A stretch of DNA of 11,435 bases. Source: Bacillota bacterium (GTDB lineage: Bacteria > Bacillota > Clostridia > Christensenellales > Aristaeellaceae). The notes under the pieces were generated by a model, which saw only the letters and a program-made list of their open reading frames with translations, was not told where the DNA came from and did not search any database. Position 1 is the stretch's first letter; every line of letters begins with the position of its first letter. The stretch spans positions 1 to 11,435 of the forward strand of contig JAEZLW010000204.1 in the NCBI GenBank assembly GCA_023415145.1, read 5' to 3'. Of the stretch, positions 1 to 7,114 are shown in pieces. The translations under genes and the position numbers were made by a program.

Positions 1-279
1 ACGGTAAGGCGCATTGTCGCCAATTTCAATCCCCTGCCGTATTGTGAGGGCGGGATATCTTTCGCGCACTGCGGCCAATTCGGACAGCCAGTCCGAAAAG
101 ACGGGCGGCTTATCCACCCCAGGGTCCGGATGATGCGGCTCGATATGGTCCGTTATGCAAATTTCTGCAAGATCAAGTTCTACCGCCTGCCGGCATATTT
201 CATCCAGTGTTTGCCGGCCGTCTATGGAGTGGGTGCTGTGTAAGTGATAATCCATTTTTCGAATGCTACCCATATTCAT
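1..279 (-). CDS. PHP-domain phosphoesterase, histidinol-phosphatase-like (partial, N-terminal 93 codons)
   Basis: The C-terminal part lies beyond the left edge. The visible 93 residues carry the opening motifs of the PHP metal-dependent phosphoesterase fold: YHLHS at 11-15 (metal-binding HxH), a following His-Ser-x-Asp-Gly, ITDH at 42-45, and GIEIG at 83-87 with the Glu expected to bridge metals. In the family these residues bind two or three metal ions that hydrolyse a phosphate ester; the nearest well-known member is the HisK/HisJ-type histidinol phosphatase of histidine synthesis, but many Firmicute PHP proteins have other or unknown substrates, so no symbol is given. AGGAAAGG lies 4-8 nt before the ATG at 279; an in-frame ATG at 273 is equally compatible and one at 255 is possible. 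It follows addA on the same strand after 98 bp, with a possible terminator between them, so co-transcription is uncertain. PHP assignment is firm; substrate is not. Confidence 0.85.
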   Translation of the reverse strand, partial: MNMGSIRKMDYHLHSTHSIDGRQTLDEICRQAVELDLAEICITDHIEPHHPDPGVDKPPVFSDWLSELAAVRERYPALTIRQGIEIGDNAPYR

Positions 280-308
280 ATATACCCTTTCCTGCAAACG
301 GTTAATCA

Positions 309-323
309 ATGCAGTTCCTGCAT
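309..323. repeat. Short perfect hairpin in the addA-PHP intergenic gap
   Basis: ATGCAG and CTGCAT flank a 3-nt loop (TTC on the plus strand, GAA on the minus strand). It lies 30 bp upstream of the PHP gene start. No T-run follows on either strand, so it is not a standard terminator. It has the same plan (6-bp stem, GAA/TTC triloop) as the hairpins at 6822-6836 and 11216-11230. Confidence 0.5.
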
Positions 324-377
324 CATTACTTTTTTCAACGCAAAATCATGACCGTTTTCTTCATAGTTCATTATTCT

Positions 378-3300
378 TCAAAAAATTTGGGGATTCCAAA
401 GGGATATATCCCTTTGGCGAGGGTCCAGGGGGCAGAGTCCCCTGGCACTGCGCAGGAGAAAGAGCACCGCCTCCTTCACGGGGATGCCGGTAATCTCCTC
501 CAAAGCCCGGCGGTAAAGCTGCAATTGGGGAGCATAGCGGGCAAATACCGCCTGCTCATCCTGAACATAATCCGTCTTGTAATCGATGAGCACCCAGGCA
601 CCGTCCTCCAGGAAGCAGCAATCAACCACACCCTGCACAAGCATGAATGGATCACGGTTCAATCGAAGGTTGAAAGCCCATTCCCGGTGTATGCATTCCG
701 ACTTCAGCAGCCGCCTCCCCCAATCACTTTCAAAAAAGTTCACAAGCCAATCTACATACAACCCCTCCCGCTGGGCAAGAGTAAGCAGGCCTTTGCCGGA
801 CAATTCGTCCAATCCTTTCAAGATTGCATAGCGCAGCGCTTCCCCCCGAGCATCTCTGAGCACCATAAGCGGCAGACAGCCCAACGCCTTATGCGTGGCT
901 GTGCCCAGGTCTGCCGGACTGACGGCTTTTTTCAAAAGAAAGCCAGGCCGGGACGGTAGGGGTGAAAGCCGCAGGGGCAGCACCATTTCCTCAGTCCGGG
1001 CTTTGATTTCCGGCGTCTCTTCACCCTCCTGGGGCAGGAAACCGGGCAAAAGCCTCTGTTTGCACAAGGAAGTAACGGAAGTCTTTAACGGAAGCCCTGT
1101 GACCCTTCCTTCCGGTTTTGAGGATAACAGCCTGGCGATATGAGATGGAACAGGCCGCTTATCCTCAAGCAACAATCGTGAAACTTGGGTGTGTATACTT
1201 TCTTTTTTTTCCACACCGCTTCTCCCGGATTCACTGCAAACGTAGATTTTCCAAGGTGTACGTTCCTGTGGATAACCTGTGGAAGATGTGTATTTCTTCC
1301 CTGTATCCGCCTCTGAATCCTGCTCGCCTGTGGAAAAATCATCATTCCAGTCCCGAAGAGCTGCTGCCTCAGGCCTGAAATAGGCTGCCTGGGCGATCCA
1401 GTCAAGCATACTGCCTGCTTTAAACACACGGTAAGAACCGGGAGGCATCGACCACAATCGGGCAGGCTCCTTGCCTGAAGCAGTGCCTATCATCATCAGC
1501 GACTCCCGCGCTCTTGTCATGGCGACATATAGAAGCCTTGCCCGCTCCGCCTTTTCCTCTGCCTGGGTTTTTTGCATGATGGCTTTCTCTGCCAGTGTTT
1601 TTGTACGGATTCTCTCCTCCTGACGGATGCATGGAATGCTCAGCCCCAGATCCCGGTGGACCTTTAATGGCGATACATGGCCGGATGCGTGCATCTTTCC
1701 GCCAAGTCCCATGACCACAACGGCCGGAAATTCCAGCCCTTTGCTCTTGTGAATGCTCATGATGCGCACCACATCCTCAGTCTCTCCCAGCACCTTGGCG
1801 GTGACTGCATCACCGGATTTTTTCAGGTTCTCTCCATGGGCGAGGAAGCCATGAAGGCCTGCTCCCTGCGTTTGCTCATAGGCAGCCGCCCGTTCGCACA
1901 ACAGCCTCAGGTTGGCCTGCCTGGCTTCACCGGCAGGCAGAGCACCTGATCTTGTATATATTCCCGTCGTAAACAGCAAATGCCATAGCAGCTTGTTAAG
2001 CGGCAAGCTTCGGGATAAAAACCGCCAATTTTCCAGCTTTTCCGCAATGGAGGCACACAGTTCCCTAAGCGGACCGCTTTGCGTTACACAATGGAAGAAT
2101 GCCTCATGAAAGGGAATATCCTTTCCGGGCTTCACAAGCCGTATCATGGCCAGCGTTTCTTCATCCAGAACAAAACAGGGGCTGCGCAGCGTTGTGAGCA
2201 AGGGAATATCCTGCAAAGGATTGTCCAGCACCTGCAAAAGCGCCATCATGGTTGCGATCTCAGGAAGCCCGAAGTATTCTTCATCAGCTTCAGAGTAAAC
2301 CGGAATGCCTTCCTTCGCCAACGTTTCTGCAACCAGGTGTGCTGTATTTTTCGCTTTGGGCAAAAGTACAGCGATATCCCGCCAGCGAAAAGGCCGGAGC
2401 TGTTTTGTTTCCTTATCCATAAAATGTCGGTTCATAAGTCCACGAATGCAACTGGCTGCCCGGCGAGCTTCCTTCTCGACCCTTGTCGGTTCTTCTTCCC
2501 CGTCGTCGTATTGCGCCGCTTCCTCCTCAGAGGGACGCAGCACATGCAGTTCCACAGGAAGATCCTTTTGCATCTCCCTGCCAAGTATCAAGCGTGCCTC
2601 GCTGTCATAGCCGATTTCCGTCACATCTTCCCGCATCACGCTTTCAAACACCTGATTCACGGCATCGATTACCGGTTTGGCGCAACGAAAATTTTCCTGC
2701 AGGCTGATGCGCCGGAAGAGCGCTTTCTCAGAGGGAGAGGCTTCCCTGGCCTTTTGCAGAAATAACGTGGGATCGGCTAAACGAAAGCGGTATATGCTCT
2801 GTTTCACATCGCCTACCAAAAAGGCTCCCCGTCCGCCATGCACCGCCTGCAAAATGGCTTCCTGAATTCCGGAGATGTCCTGGTACTCATCAATAAACAC
2901 AGCGTCAAACCGGCTCCGAACCGCCTCCCGCCATGATGGATGGCGCAGTACGGCAAGTGTTTTGTGCTCCAGGTCATGGAAGTCGTATACGTTCTTTTCC
3001 CGTTTCAGCTCTTTGTACCGCTTGTAAAGTTTGCGGGTAAGCCGCATCAGCGCCCGCAGCGCCGGCCTTGTATGGGCGATATCACGGGCAGACAGAGCCA
3101 TGTCCCGCGGAGCACTTTCCACGATTTTTAAAAGACCCTCGCGAATTCTGGCGCGCTGATTCTTTAGCAACTCCCCCCACGCCATGGTCTCCGGGCTTTT
3201 CTTGCGCAAGGGCGGAAATCTTGGAAAATTCCGCCGCTCCCAAGCGCTGCGCAACAGGTCCAACCCTTGATCCGCCGCCGATACAAGCAACATCATTTGA

Positions 3301-4031
3301 TGCAAGTCTGCCTGAAGTATTTCTTCATACGCCGGATCGGCAAACGGATCGTCCAGCATGGACAATAGTTCATGCGCGGCATCCAGACTGCCCTGGAGCT
3401 GCAATTTTATGCCTTTTGCAAGCTCCGTTGTCCAGGGATGCTGTTTGATCTCATCTTCATTTGGGAAGTCGGCCATACGCTGGTGCAGCCAGTGCCAAGG
3501 ATCCGGCAAGGACATCAAAAAGTGGTACAGCGCATCGGCCATTTCCTTGATGTCTTCATCATCAAACTGTTCAGCAAGCTCTGTGAATCCTTGCTTGCCC
3601 TCCTCGTATGCCATCAAAAGCACATCATCAAGCGCTTGCCGGTACAGAGCATCCTGCTCTCCACCCTCGATCAGCCGGGCCGTGGGATCAAGCTCTGCCG
3701 CCTGGAAGTGCTCCCGTATCACCTGTCCGCAGAACACGTGAAGCGTACTGATGGAAGCCCGGTCTACCTTCAGCGCCTGCTCCCGAAGCGCTTCCTGTGT
3801 ATCCGCCGCGTCATTCAGCGATTTTAGAATTCTCTCCCGCATCTCTGCCGCTGCCGCCCGGGTGAATGTCACCACCAGCATTCGGCTGACATCCAAGCCA
3901 TCCTTTTGTATCAGCGACAGGATTCGTTCCACCAACACGGCCGTCTTTCCGGAACCCGCGGCGGCGCTCACCAGAATCATGCCATTGCGTGCATCGATGG
4001 CCTGCTGCTGTGCCTGTGTCCAATTGGGCAT
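378..4031 (-). CDS. addA: ATP-dependent helicase/nuclease subunit A (AddA)
   Basis: 1217 residues, close to B. subtilis AddA (about 1230). AddA is the UvrD-like helicase plus nuclease subunit of the AddAB complex, which resects double-strand breaks to load RecA. Visible motifs: Walker A AAAGSGKT at 23-30; Walker B/motif II FIDEYQDIS near 380; motif III GDVKQSIYRFR about 25 residues later; motif V MSIHKSKGLEF near 760; motif VI YVAMTRARES near 837. The C-terminal RecB-family nuclease has GTATHKAL near 1046, GVVDCCFLEDG, and LIDYKTDYV near 1151 with the catalytic Asp and Lys, so both activities look intact. The start at 4031 is chosen because GGGAGG sits 7 nt before it and a promoter just upstream; the frame stays open to 4373 but runs through the promoter and parS sites. 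The last 22 residues (1196-1217) are encoded by an intergenic repeat. No addB is adjacent: the upstream neighbour is divergent glgP. Confidence 0.97.
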   Translation of the reverse strand: MPNWTQAQQQAIDARNGMILVSAAAGSGKTAVLVERILSLIQKDGLDVSRMLVVTFTRAAAAEMRERILKSLNDAADTQEALREQALKVDRASISTLHVFCGQVIREHFQAAELDPTARLIEGGEQDALYRQALDDVLLMAYEEGKQGFTELAEQFDDEDIKEMADALYHFLMSLPDPWHWLHQRMADFPNEDEIKQHPWTTELAKGIKLQLQGSLDAAHELLSMLDDPFADPAYEEILQADLHQMMLLVSAADQGLDLLRSAWERRNFPRFPPLRKKSPETMAWGELLKNQRARIREGLLKIVESAPRDMALSARDIAHTRPALRALMRLTRKLYKRYKELKREKNVYDFHDLEHKTLAVLRHPSWREAVRSRFDAVFIDEYQDISGIQEAILQAVHGGRGAFLVGDVKQSIYRFRLADPTLFLQKAREASPSEKALFRRISLQENFRCAKPVIDAVNQVFESVMREDVTEIGYDSEARLILGREMQKDLPVELHVLRPSEEEAAQYDDGEEEPTRVEKEARRAASCIRGLMNRHFMDKETKQLRPFRWRDIAVLLPKAKNTAHLVAETLAKEGIPVYSEADEEYFGLPEIATMMALLQVLDNPLQDIPLLTTLRSPCFVLDEETLAMIRLVKPGKDIPFHEAFFHCVTQSGPLRELCASIAEKLENWRFLSRSLPLNKLLWHLLFTTGIYTRSGALPAGEARQANLRLLCERAAAYEQTQGAGLHGFLAHGENLKKSGDAVTAKVLGETEDVVRIMSIHKSKGLEFPAVVVMGLGGKMHASGHVSPLKVHRDLGLSIPCIRQEERIRTKTLAEKAIMQKTQAEEKAERARLLYVAMTRARESLMMIGTASGKEPARLWSMPPGSYRVFKAGSMLDWIAQAAYFRPEAAALRDWNDDFSTGEQDSEADTGKKYTSSTGYPQERTPWKIYVCSESGRSGVEKKESIHTQVSRLLLEDKRPVPSHIARLLSSKPEGRVTGLPLKTSVTSLCKQRLLPGFLPQEGEETPEIKARTEEMVLPLRLSPLPSRPGFLLKKAVSPADLGTATHKALGCLPLMVLRDARGEALRYAILKGLDELSGKGLLTLAQREGLYVDWLVNFFESDWGRRLLKSECIHREWAFNLRLNRDPFMLVQGVVDCCFLEDGAWVLIDYKTDYVQDEQAVFARYAPQLQLYRRALEEITGIPVKEAVLFLLRSARGLCPLDPRQRDISLWNPQIF
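380..445 (-). repeat. Two-hairpin intergenic repeat, copy A, overlapping the addA 3' end
   Basis: Read on the minus strand: a first stem of CCAGGGG-type sequence with an ACTCTG loop closed by CCCCTGG (425-445), the spacer ACCCTCG, a perfect 22-bp palindrome beginning CCAAAGGG and ending CCCTTTGG (396-417), then AATCCCCAAA and six T's (380-385). The addA stop TGA (378-380) is formed at the end of the T-run. A near-identical copy in the same gene-relative orientation follows glgP at 6709-6770. The stem plus T-run could terminate transcription, but 10 nt separate them, longer than in a standard intrinsic terminator. Confidence 0.85.
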
Positions 4032-4057
4032 GGGAACGCCTCCCTTCCTTGTGGCAT

Positions 4058-4086
4058 ATTGTACCGTAAGGACGGAATGTTGTAAA
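4058..4086 (-). promoter_or_regulatory. Sigma-A type promoter of addA
   Basis: On the minus strand a -35 box TTTACA (4081-4086) and a -10 box TACAAT (4058-4063) are separated by exactly 17 bp; each matches 5 of 6 consensus bases. Transcription should start near 4050, giving a very short leader that carries the GGGAGG ribosome-binding site. The promoter lies 27 bp upstream of the addA start, and its -35 box is 8 bp from the nearest parS site. Confidence 0.8.
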
Positions 4087-4094
4087 CAGCGCAA

Positions 4095-4110
4095 TGTTTC
4101 ACGTGAAACA
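4095..4110. promoter_or_regulatory. parS: parS chromosome-partition site 1 (ParB/Spo0J binding)
   Basis: TGTTTCACGTGAAACA is a perfect 16-bp palindrome and matches the conserved chromosomal parS consensus bound by ParB/Spo0J (B. subtilis form TGTTCCACGTGAAACA). ParB loads here as a CTP-dependent clamp, spreads, and recruits SMC and ParA/Soj for origin segregation. It sits 8 bp upstream of the addA -35 box. Such sites cluster near oriC in most bacteria, which suggests an origin-proximal position. No ParA or ParB gene is in the window. Confidence 0.95.
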
Positions 4111-4136
4111 ATCCGGGAAATGCCCTTCCCCTTCCC

Positions 4137-4152
4137 TGTTTCACGTGGAACA
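4137..4152. promoter_or_regulatory. parS: parS chromosome-partition site 2
   Basis: TGTTTCACGTGGAACA differs from site 1 at a single base (G at 4148). Its reverse complement, TGTTCCACGTGAAACA, is the B. subtilis parS sequence. The centres of the two sites are 42 bp apart, very close to four helical turns, so they should face the same side of the DNA. It ends 22 bp before the glgP -35 box. Confidence 0.95.
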
Positions 4153-4174
4153 TATTGCCGTAGCGCCACTTTCG

Positions 4175-4203
4175 TTGAACTGTCTTCTTTTGTATGATAA
4201 AAT
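4175..4203 (+). promoter_or_regulatory. Sigma-A type promoter of glgP with extended -10
   Basis: TTGAAC (4175-4180), a 17-bp spacer, then TAAAAT (4198-4203), with TG one base before the -10 as in extended -10 promoters. The start site would be near 4210, leaving a leader of about 40 nt ahead of the glgP ATG. It is divergent from the addA promoter, with both parS sites between the two. Confidence 0.75.
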
Positions 4204-4248
4204 GATGATGGTTCTCGAAATCTGTACAAAAAAGGCGGGCGACGATTT

Positions 4249-6708
4249 ATGCCGATTACGTCCTTTGACAAGGACTCTATTAAAAAAAGCATCATTGGAA
4301 AGCTGCAGCGGTATAATGGCCGCACCATCGCGGAAGCGACGAACCAGCAGATATATAAAGCGCTGGCTTCCACCGTTCGCGATCAAATCATGCAGAAGTG
4401 GATGAGTGCAAGAGAGGAACGCAAGGAGAGCAAGGCAAAACGGCTGTATTATCTTTCCGTGGAGTTTCTGATGGGCCGTACCCTTTATTGCAATATGCTC
4501 AACCTGTGCAGCACTGAGGTATACCGGGAAGCCCTAACGGAATTGGGCATTGATTTGAATACCGTTTTGAGGGAAGAACCGGAACCCGGCCTGGGCAACG
4601 GTGGGTTGGGCCGATTGGCGGCCTGTTTCCTGGACAGCTTGTCCTCCCTGAACCTTCCGGCCATGGGCTGCACCATCCGCTATGAATACGGGCTTTTCCG
4701 CCAGAAGATGGTGGACGGCCAGCAGGTGGAGCTTCCCGACGATTGGCTTGTCAACGGCAACGTCTGGGAGATGGCCGTGCCGGAGGATGCCTGCGAGGTA
4801 CGCTACGGCGGCCGGCTGGAGGAAGCGGTGGAAAACGGTGTGCGCAAATTCCGGCACAAGGACTATTTCACCGTGGAAGCCGTACCCTACGATATGCCTG
4901 CCGTGGGTTATGATACAGGCACCGTCAATACGCTGCGTATGTGGCGCGCCCGGTCACCCAAGGGCATCGATCTGTGCTCCTTCGGCCAGGGGAATTACAT
5001 CCGCGCCACCCAGGAAATCGAGCTTGCGGAAGTCATCAGCAAAGTGCTTTACCCGGAGGACAACCACTACGAGGGCAAAATGCTCCGGCTCAAGCAGCAC
5101 TATTTCTTCACCAGCGCTACGCTTCAATATGCTTTAAAGTCATTCAAGCGCATGCATGGCACGAATTTTGCACTGTTGCCGGAAAAAGTGGTGTTTCATG
5201 TCAACGACACCCACCCCGGGCTCGTGATTCCGGAGCTGATGCGCCTGTTGATGGATGAGGAGGGCCTGGGCTGGGACGAAGCCGCCAACATCACGCAAAA
5301 GACGGTGGCTTATACCAATCATACCATCATGTCGGAAGCGTTGGAAAAGTGGCCCGAGGACATGGTGCAAAGCCAGCTTCCCCGCGTCTATATGATTTTG
5401 CAGGAGATCAACCGCCGCCTGTGCGAAAAATTGTGGGATAGGTTCCCCGGCGAATGGGACCGTATTGCGCAAATGGCAGTTCTGGCTTATGGTCAGGTGC
5501 ATATGGCCAATCTATGCGTAGCCATGAGCTTCTCGGTAAACGGCGTCAGCCAGCTTCACGGGGAAATTCTCAAGGCTGACACCTTCAAGGATTATTACGC
5601 GGTGGCTCCGGAGAAGTTTTCCGCCATTACCAACGGTATCACGCACCGCCGCTGGCTGCTATCCTGCAATCAGGATCTGACCAGGCTGATCCGCGATACC
5701 ATCGGGGACGGTTTCATCAAAGAACCGGAATTGCTTGCGGATCTGCTTCCCTACCGCGATGATGCGGCTTTTCGTCAGGAATTTGCCCGCATCAAGAATC
5801 AAAACAAGGTGCGCTTGTCCCGTATGGTGTTTGCCCGACAGGGCATTTCGGTAGACCCGCTCTTTCTGTATGATGTGCAGGCCAAGCGGCTGCATGAGTA
5901 CAAGCGGCAGCTTCTAAACGCGGTGCACATTCTGGTTTTGTACAACCGCATTGTGGAAGACGCAAATTACAACATTGCACCCCGAACCTTCTTCTTTGGG
6001 GCCAAGGCCAGCCCCGGTTATCGCCGGGCCAAGCTGATCATCCGCTTCATCAATGCCCTTTCCCAGCTCATCCAAAAGCACCCCAGGGCCAGCAAGATGC
6101 TGCAGGTGGTTTTTTTGGAAAACTACGATGTATCCACCGCGGAAATACTGATTCCTGCCGCGGAGCTGTCTGAACAGCTTTCCACCGCCAGCAAAGAAGC
6201 CAGCGGCACCGGCAACATGAAGTTCATGATGAACGGAGCCCTTACCATCGGCACCATGGATGGCGCCAACGTGGAGATCGCCCAGCAAACCGGCATGGAC
6301 AACATTTACATCTTCGGTATGCGGGCTGACCGGGTACAAAGCCTGTATCAGGAGCGCACGTACAACCCCATGCAGATTTTCGAAACCAACCGGGAAATCC
6401 GTCTTGCCATGACCCAAATGATCGACGGCACTCTGTTCCCCGACAACCCCGCCACCCTTCAGGAGCTGTACCATGCCCTCCTGCTGGGCGAATATGGCTG
6501 CAATGCCGATCCCTATTTTGTACTGAAGGATTTCGGCTCCTACGCCATGGCACAGCTTCGGGTAGACGAGGATTACCGAAACCCAGACAAATGGTGGCGC
6601 ATGGCCATCACCAATACCGCCACCTCCGGCATCTTCTCCAGTGACCGTACCATTGCTGAGTACAACGAAAAGATCTGGCATCTCAAACCGCTTACCCGCA
6701 AGAACTGA
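4249..6708 (+). CDS. glgP: Glycogen/alpha-glucan phosphorylase (GT35)
   Basis: 819 residues, normal for bacterial GlgP/MalP. The enzyme removes glucose from non-reducing ends of alpha-1,4-glucans with phosphate, giving glucose-1-phosphate in the cytoplasm. Recognisable family blocks: YYLSVEFLMGRTL near 65, the glycine-rich GLGNGGLGRLAACFLDS near 110, HVNDTHPGLVIPELMR near 320, TNHTIMSEALEKW near 360, and the pyridoxal-phosphate segment ASGTGNMKFMMNGALTIGT near 650-670, whose Lys in NMK binds the cofactor as a Schiff base, followed by DGANVEI. The ATG at 4249 has AAAGGCGGG about 9 nt upstream, a moderate ribosome-binding site, and its own promoter. No tower-helix or phospho-serine N-terminal regulation typical of eukaryotic enzymes can be asserted. 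Other glg genes (glgA, B, C) are not visible, so glycogen versus imported maltodextrin as the substrate is open; the GH13 gene downstream supports alpha-glucan breakdown. Confidence 0.97.
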   Translation: MPITSFDKDSIKKSIIGKLQRYNGRTIAEATNQQIYKALASTVRDQIMQKWMSAREERKESKAKRLYYLSVEFLMGRTLYCNMLNLCSTEVYREALTELGIDLNTVLREEPEPGLGNGGLGRLAACFLDSLSSLNLPAMGCTIRYEYGLFRQKMVDGQQVELPDDWLVNGNVWEMAVPEDACEVRYGGRLEEAVENGVRKFRHKDYFTVEAVPYDMPAVGYDTGTVNTLRMWRARSPKGIDLCSFGQGNYIRATQEIELAEVISKVLYPEDNHYEGKMLRLKQHYFFTSATLQYALKSFKRMHGTNFALLPEKVVFHVNDTHPGLVIPELMRLLMDEEGLGWDEAANITQKTVAYTNHTIMSEALEKWPEDMVQSQLPRVYMILQEINRRLCEKLWDRFPGEWDRIAQMAVLAYGQVHMANLCVAMSFSVNGVSQLHGEILKADTFKDYYAVAPEKFSAITNGITHRRWLLSCNQDLTRLIRDTIGDGFIKEPELLADLLPYRDDAAFRQEFARIKNQNKVRLSRMVFARQGISVDPLFLYDVQAKRLHEYKRQLLNAVHILVLYNRIVEDANYNIAPRTFFFGAKASPGYRRAKLIIRFINALSQLIQKHPRASKMLQVVFLENYDVSTAEILIPAAELSEQLSTASKEASGTGNMKFMMNGALTIGTMDGANVEIAQQTGMDNIYIFGMRADRVQSLYQERTYNPMQIFETNREIRLAMTQMIDGTLFPDNPATLQELYHALLLGEYGCNADPYFVLKDFGSYAMAQLRVDEDYRNPDKWWRMAITNTATSGIFSSDRTIAEYNEKIWHLKPLTRKN

Positions 6709-6770
6709 CCAGGGGCTCTGCCCCTGGTCCCCGCCAAAGGGATATAACCCCTTTGGAATCCCCAGATTTT
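6709..6770 (+). repeat. Two-hairpin intergenic repeat, copy B, after glgP (probable terminator/mRNA end)
   Basis: It begins at the base after the glgP stop codon. The first stem is CCAGGGG / CCCCTGG with loop CTCTG (6709-6727); with the GA of the stop codon the stem reaches 9 bp (6707-6729). The second is CCAAAGGG / CCCTTTGG with loop ATATAAC (6734-6756), followed by AATCCCCAGATTTT. Apart from a few substitutions and single-base gaps it is the same as copy A at the addA 3' end, in the same orientation to its gene. The T-tract is short (TTTT) and 10 nt from the stem, so termination is plausible, not certain. Confidence 0.8.
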
Positions 6771-6821
6771 AGGTTTCTGTTCTTGCCTTTTATTACGACA
6801 AGCTATGCTTACAATAGATAC

Positions 6822-6836
6822 GCGTGCGAAGCACGC
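6822..6836. repeat. Perfect hairpin with GAA triloop
   Basis: GCGTGC and GCACGC flank GAA. The core heptamer GCGAAGC is known as an exceptionally stable DNA mini-hairpin. The hairpin at 11216-11230 has the same plan in inverted orientation, with different outer stem bases that still pair. Confidence 0.6.
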
Positions 6837-6855
6837 TACCAATTGGGCGTTTGTG

Positions 6856-6962
6856 AGGCTCCGTAGCCGAAGCGCCGCCTGTGGCGGATGAAGCGAGGCG
6901 GAGGAGCCTGGCGAAACAAGAAGTACGAGCGGCAGCGAGTAATGCTCCGATTGAGCCAGATG
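6856..6962 (+). repeat. GC-rich intergenic repeat module, copy 1
   Basis: About 107 bp that match, with gaps, the reverse complement of 11280-11435. Shared landmarks in order: a GGCTCCG/GGTTCCG start followed by GAAGC, GCGCCGCC, GTGGCGGATGAAGCGA, GCGGAGGA, GGCGAAAC/AGCGAAAC, and CGATTGAGCCAGA near the end. It folds internally: AGGCTCC (6856-6862) pairs with GGAGCCT (6903-6909), and inside that CCGCC (6875-6879) pairs with GGCGG (6883-6887). An open frame crosses it into the GH13 gene but has no ribosome-binding site and reads the repeat as protein, so I regard it as non-coding. Confidence 0.7.
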
Positions 6963-7063
6963 GATAAGGGGGAGGATCAAGACTCCCCCGCCCCTTTCTG
7001 TTTCTCTTTCGGGACGAAAGAGAACAAACACCTCTGTCACAGGCCAGTTGCTAGCAATTGGCC
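6963..7063 (+). other. Hairpin cluster upstream of the GH13 gene
   Basis: The rest of the 413-bp gap between glgP and the GH13 gene holds three further inverted repeats. GGGGGAG / CTCCCCC has an 8-nt loop (6968-6989). TTCTCTTTCG / CGAAAGAGAA has loop GGA (7002-7024, 10-bp stem). A near-perfect 22-bp palindrome runs from GGCCAGTTG to CAATTGGCC around CTAG (7042-7063), with one G.T wobble. I see no convincing promoter between 6771 and 7121. The GH13 gene is therefore either read through from glgP or has a promoter that departs from consensus. Confidence 0.55.
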
Positions 7064-7105
7064 GAATCAGCAAATTGTATCAATCGTTGTAATGTACCTC
7101 ATCCA

Positions 7106-7114
7106 AAAGGAGGT
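7106..7114 (+). promoter_or_regulatory. Strong Shine-Dalgarno that fixes a TTG start
   Basis: AAAGGAGGT (7106-7114) is a near-perfect anti-16S complement placed 7 nt before the TTG at 7122-7124. The in-frame ATG at 7093 lies upstream of this site and has no ribosome-binding site of its own, so TTG is the preferred start of the GH13 gene. Confidence 0.8.

Noticed and set aside
1267..1275. TGTGGATAA, a perfect DnaA-box sequence (TTATCCACA on the other strand)
   Set aside because: A single box inside addA coding sequence, with no cluster or AT-rich unwinding region nearby; not evidence for oriC, despite the parS sites.
309..4197. Several plus-strand open frames of 60-230 codons opposite addA
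   Set aside because: All are antisense to a gene with complete helicase and nuclease motifs, lack recognisable domains and lack good ribosome-binding sites; they reflect the codon bias of addA.
4032..4373. In-frame N-terminal extension of addA by 114 codons
   Set aside because: It would translate the addA promoter, both parS sites and the divergent glgP promoter and overlap the glgP start; the ATG at 4031 has a well-spaced GGGAGG and matches the normal AddA N-terminus.
5914..6681. 255-codon minus-strand open frame opposite glgP
   Set aside because: It is antisense to a phosphorylase with all family motifs and shows no domain, so it is a shadow frame.
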